Assembly: GCF_900101125.1 (NCBI RefSeq)
Contig: NZ_FNFL01000007.1
Span: 96,427 to 160,426 of the forward strand
Reading direction: 5' to 3'
From: Sediminibacillus albus
Lineage (GTDB): Bacteria; Bacillota; Bacilli; Bacillales; Amphibacillaceae
Length of the DNA stretch: 64,000 bases
Positions 62,964-64,000 of this stretch are shown in pieces. The position numbers were made by a program, and so were the translations under genes. Below the pieces are notes generated by a model, which made no database searches, was not told the DNA's origin, and worked only from the letters and a program-made list of their open reading frames with translations. Numbering within the stretch: position 1 is the stretch's first letter; each line of letters starts with the position of its first letter.

Positions 62964-64000
62964 TTGAAACAAGCGGAGCAGGACTCGCTGGAAAGAGCGA
63001 TTGATGAGATAACCGAAATAGCAAAAGGATTTGGCTTGGACTTTTATCCAATGCGTTATGAGATATGCCCGGCAGAAGTTATCTATACATTTGGCGCTTA
63101 TGGAATGCCGACCCGGTTCTCGCATTGGAGTTTTGGCAAACAATTTCATAAAATGAAGCTGCAATATGATTTAGGGCTAAGTAAGATATATGAGCTCGTA
63201 ATCAATTCCAATCCTTGTTATGCCTTCCTGCTTAATTCCAATAGTTTAATTCAAAATAAATTAATTGTTGCCCACGTCCTCGCCCATTGCGATTTTTTTA
63301 AAAACAATGCGCGGTTCAGGAATACCAATAAAGATATGGTTGAAAGTATGTCCGCGACAGCCGAGCGAATTGCTGCTTATGAAAAAGAGCACGGTCAGGC
63401 TGAAGTAGAAGCTTTCCTCGATGCTGTTCTGGCTATCCAGGAACATATTGATCCTCGGCTGATCAAACCCCATTTAGAATGGGAAAAAGATGAGGAAGAA
63501 GAGGAGCTTCCTGCCAAGGTGACGCCATATGATGATTTATGGAGCATAGACGTAAATAGAACAAGTATTAATCCGGCTAAAAAGAAAAAGGCATTTCCGC
63601 CAAAGCCGGAAAAAGACTTGTTGCTATTCATCGAGGAATATAGCCGGACATTGGAGGATTGGCAGCGGGACATTCTCACGATGATGCGTGAGGAAATGCT
63701 TTATTTCTGGCCGCAGCTGGAGACAAAAATCATGAACGAAGGGTGGGCTTCCTATTGGCATCAGCGCATCCTCAGGGAAATGAACTTGTCCAGTGATGAA
63801 TCGATTGAGTTTGCTAAGTTGAATGCAGGGGTTGTACAGCCTTCCAAAACGCAAATCAATCCCTATTACCTTGGAGTGAAGATGTTTGAGGATATTGAAG
63901 AACGTTTTAACAACCCTTCACAGGAGATGAAAAGGTGGGGAGCGGAACCCGGCAAGGGAAGGGAAAAAATATTTGAAGTTAGAGAAATAGAGTCCGATAT
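62964..64000 (+). CDS. spoVR: Stage V sporulation protein R (SpoVR), 3' end cut by window
   Basis: The frame is open to the window end, giving the first 345 residues; the family is about 470 aa. It starts (TTG 62964, after GGGGAGATCGTC) [41 protein letters not shown]. It has the conserved [28 protein letters not shown] and [16 protein letters not shown] blocks with many His/Glu that could bind metal. SpoVR is needed for normal spore cortex in B. subtilis and is the third member of the PrkA-YhbH-SpoVR module (YeaG-YeaH-YcgB in enterics). Confidence 0.96.
   Translation, partial: MKQAEQDSLERAIDEITEIAKGFGLDFYPMRYEICPAEVIYTFGAYGMPTRFSHWSFGKQFHKMKLQYDLGLSKIYELVINSNPCYAFLLNSNSLIQNKLIVAHVLAHCDFFKNNARFRNTNKDMVESMSATAERIAAYEKEHGQAEVEAFLDAVLAIQEHIDPRLIKPHLEWEKDEEEEELPAKVTPYDDLWSIDVNRTSINPAKKKKAFPPKPEKDLLLFIEEYSRTLEDWQRDILTMMREEMLYFWPQLETKIMNEGWASYWHQRILREMNLSSDESIEFAKLNAGVVQPSKTQINPYYLGVKMFEDIEERFNNPSQEMKRWGAEPGKGREKIFEVREIESD

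Overview
The window looks like a chromosomal segment of a low-GC, endospore-forming Bacillaceae bacterium, probably halotolerant. Sporulation and germination genes are prominent (prkA, yhbH, spoVR, two complete gerABC-type operons, a YhcN-type spore lipoprotein, SigI/RsgI). There are two independent glycine-betaine uptake systems, and Shine-Dalgarno sites are strong and Bacillus-like with many TTG/GTG starts. Gene order partly follows the Bacillus subtilis yhb-yhc-yhd region (yhbB, trmL/cspR, prkA, yhbH, yhcX, yhdB, spoVR), with many insertions between those markers. I name no genus or species.

Layout. 1-3.7 kb: amidase-domain protein (5' cut), trmL, a predicted 30-aa membrane miniprotein, prkA. 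4.3-10.2 kb: BCCT betaine carrier and odhAB. 10.3-13.4 kb: SgrR-like regulator divergent from an MFS exporter. 13.5-18.4 kb: first ger operon, then yhbH. 18.6-31.6 kb: esterase, NCS2 purine permease, lipoprotein, CNT nucleoside transporter, aldehyde dehydrogenase, MATE exporter, MurG-like glycosyltransferase, MMPL exporter. 31.6-37.4 kb: MarR regulator, small zinc-ribbon membrane protein, opuA-type ABC operon, aldo/keto reductase. 37.4-41.2 kb: second ger operon on the minus strand. 42-49.2 kb: beta-carbonic-anhydrase-like protein, zinc-ribbon protein, attenuator-controlled heterodimeric ABC exporter (yheI/yheH), membrane serine protease, PRC-barrel protein. 49.5-54.9 kb: sigI-rsgI, an oxidoreductase, yhcX, an SDR. 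55-61.2 kb: yhdB, YhcN-type lipoprotein, the yrrT-luxS-mccA-mccB operon, an M20 dipeptidase. 61.5-64 kb: PCYCGC lipoprotein and spoVR (3' cut).

The genes form several functional groups. PrkA, YhbH and SpoVR are the three parts of a conserved but poorly understood module, dispersed over 61 kb; each has a sigma-E-like promoter or -10. YrrT, LuxS, MccA and MccB recycle S-adenosylhomocysteine-derived homocysteine to cysteine. The BCCT carrier and OpuA import osmoprotectants.

The most unusual structure is a family of six intergenic composite repeats (3.7, 20.8, 25.3, 41.3, 61.2 and 62.0 kb). They have GGTTGGG-type terminal inverted repeats and a conserved end hairpin. Five contain a GC-rich inner segment of about 175 bp. 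That segment lies in one orientation in three copies and is inverted, at the same breakpoints, in two. Other notable points are two genes whose only sensible start codons are ATT and ATC, an intercistronic UUCG hairpin and a hairpin-bridged ribosome site in opuA, and a tandem-terminator leader with a 27-codon peptide before the ABC exporter. Two enzymes also carry substituted catalytic residues.
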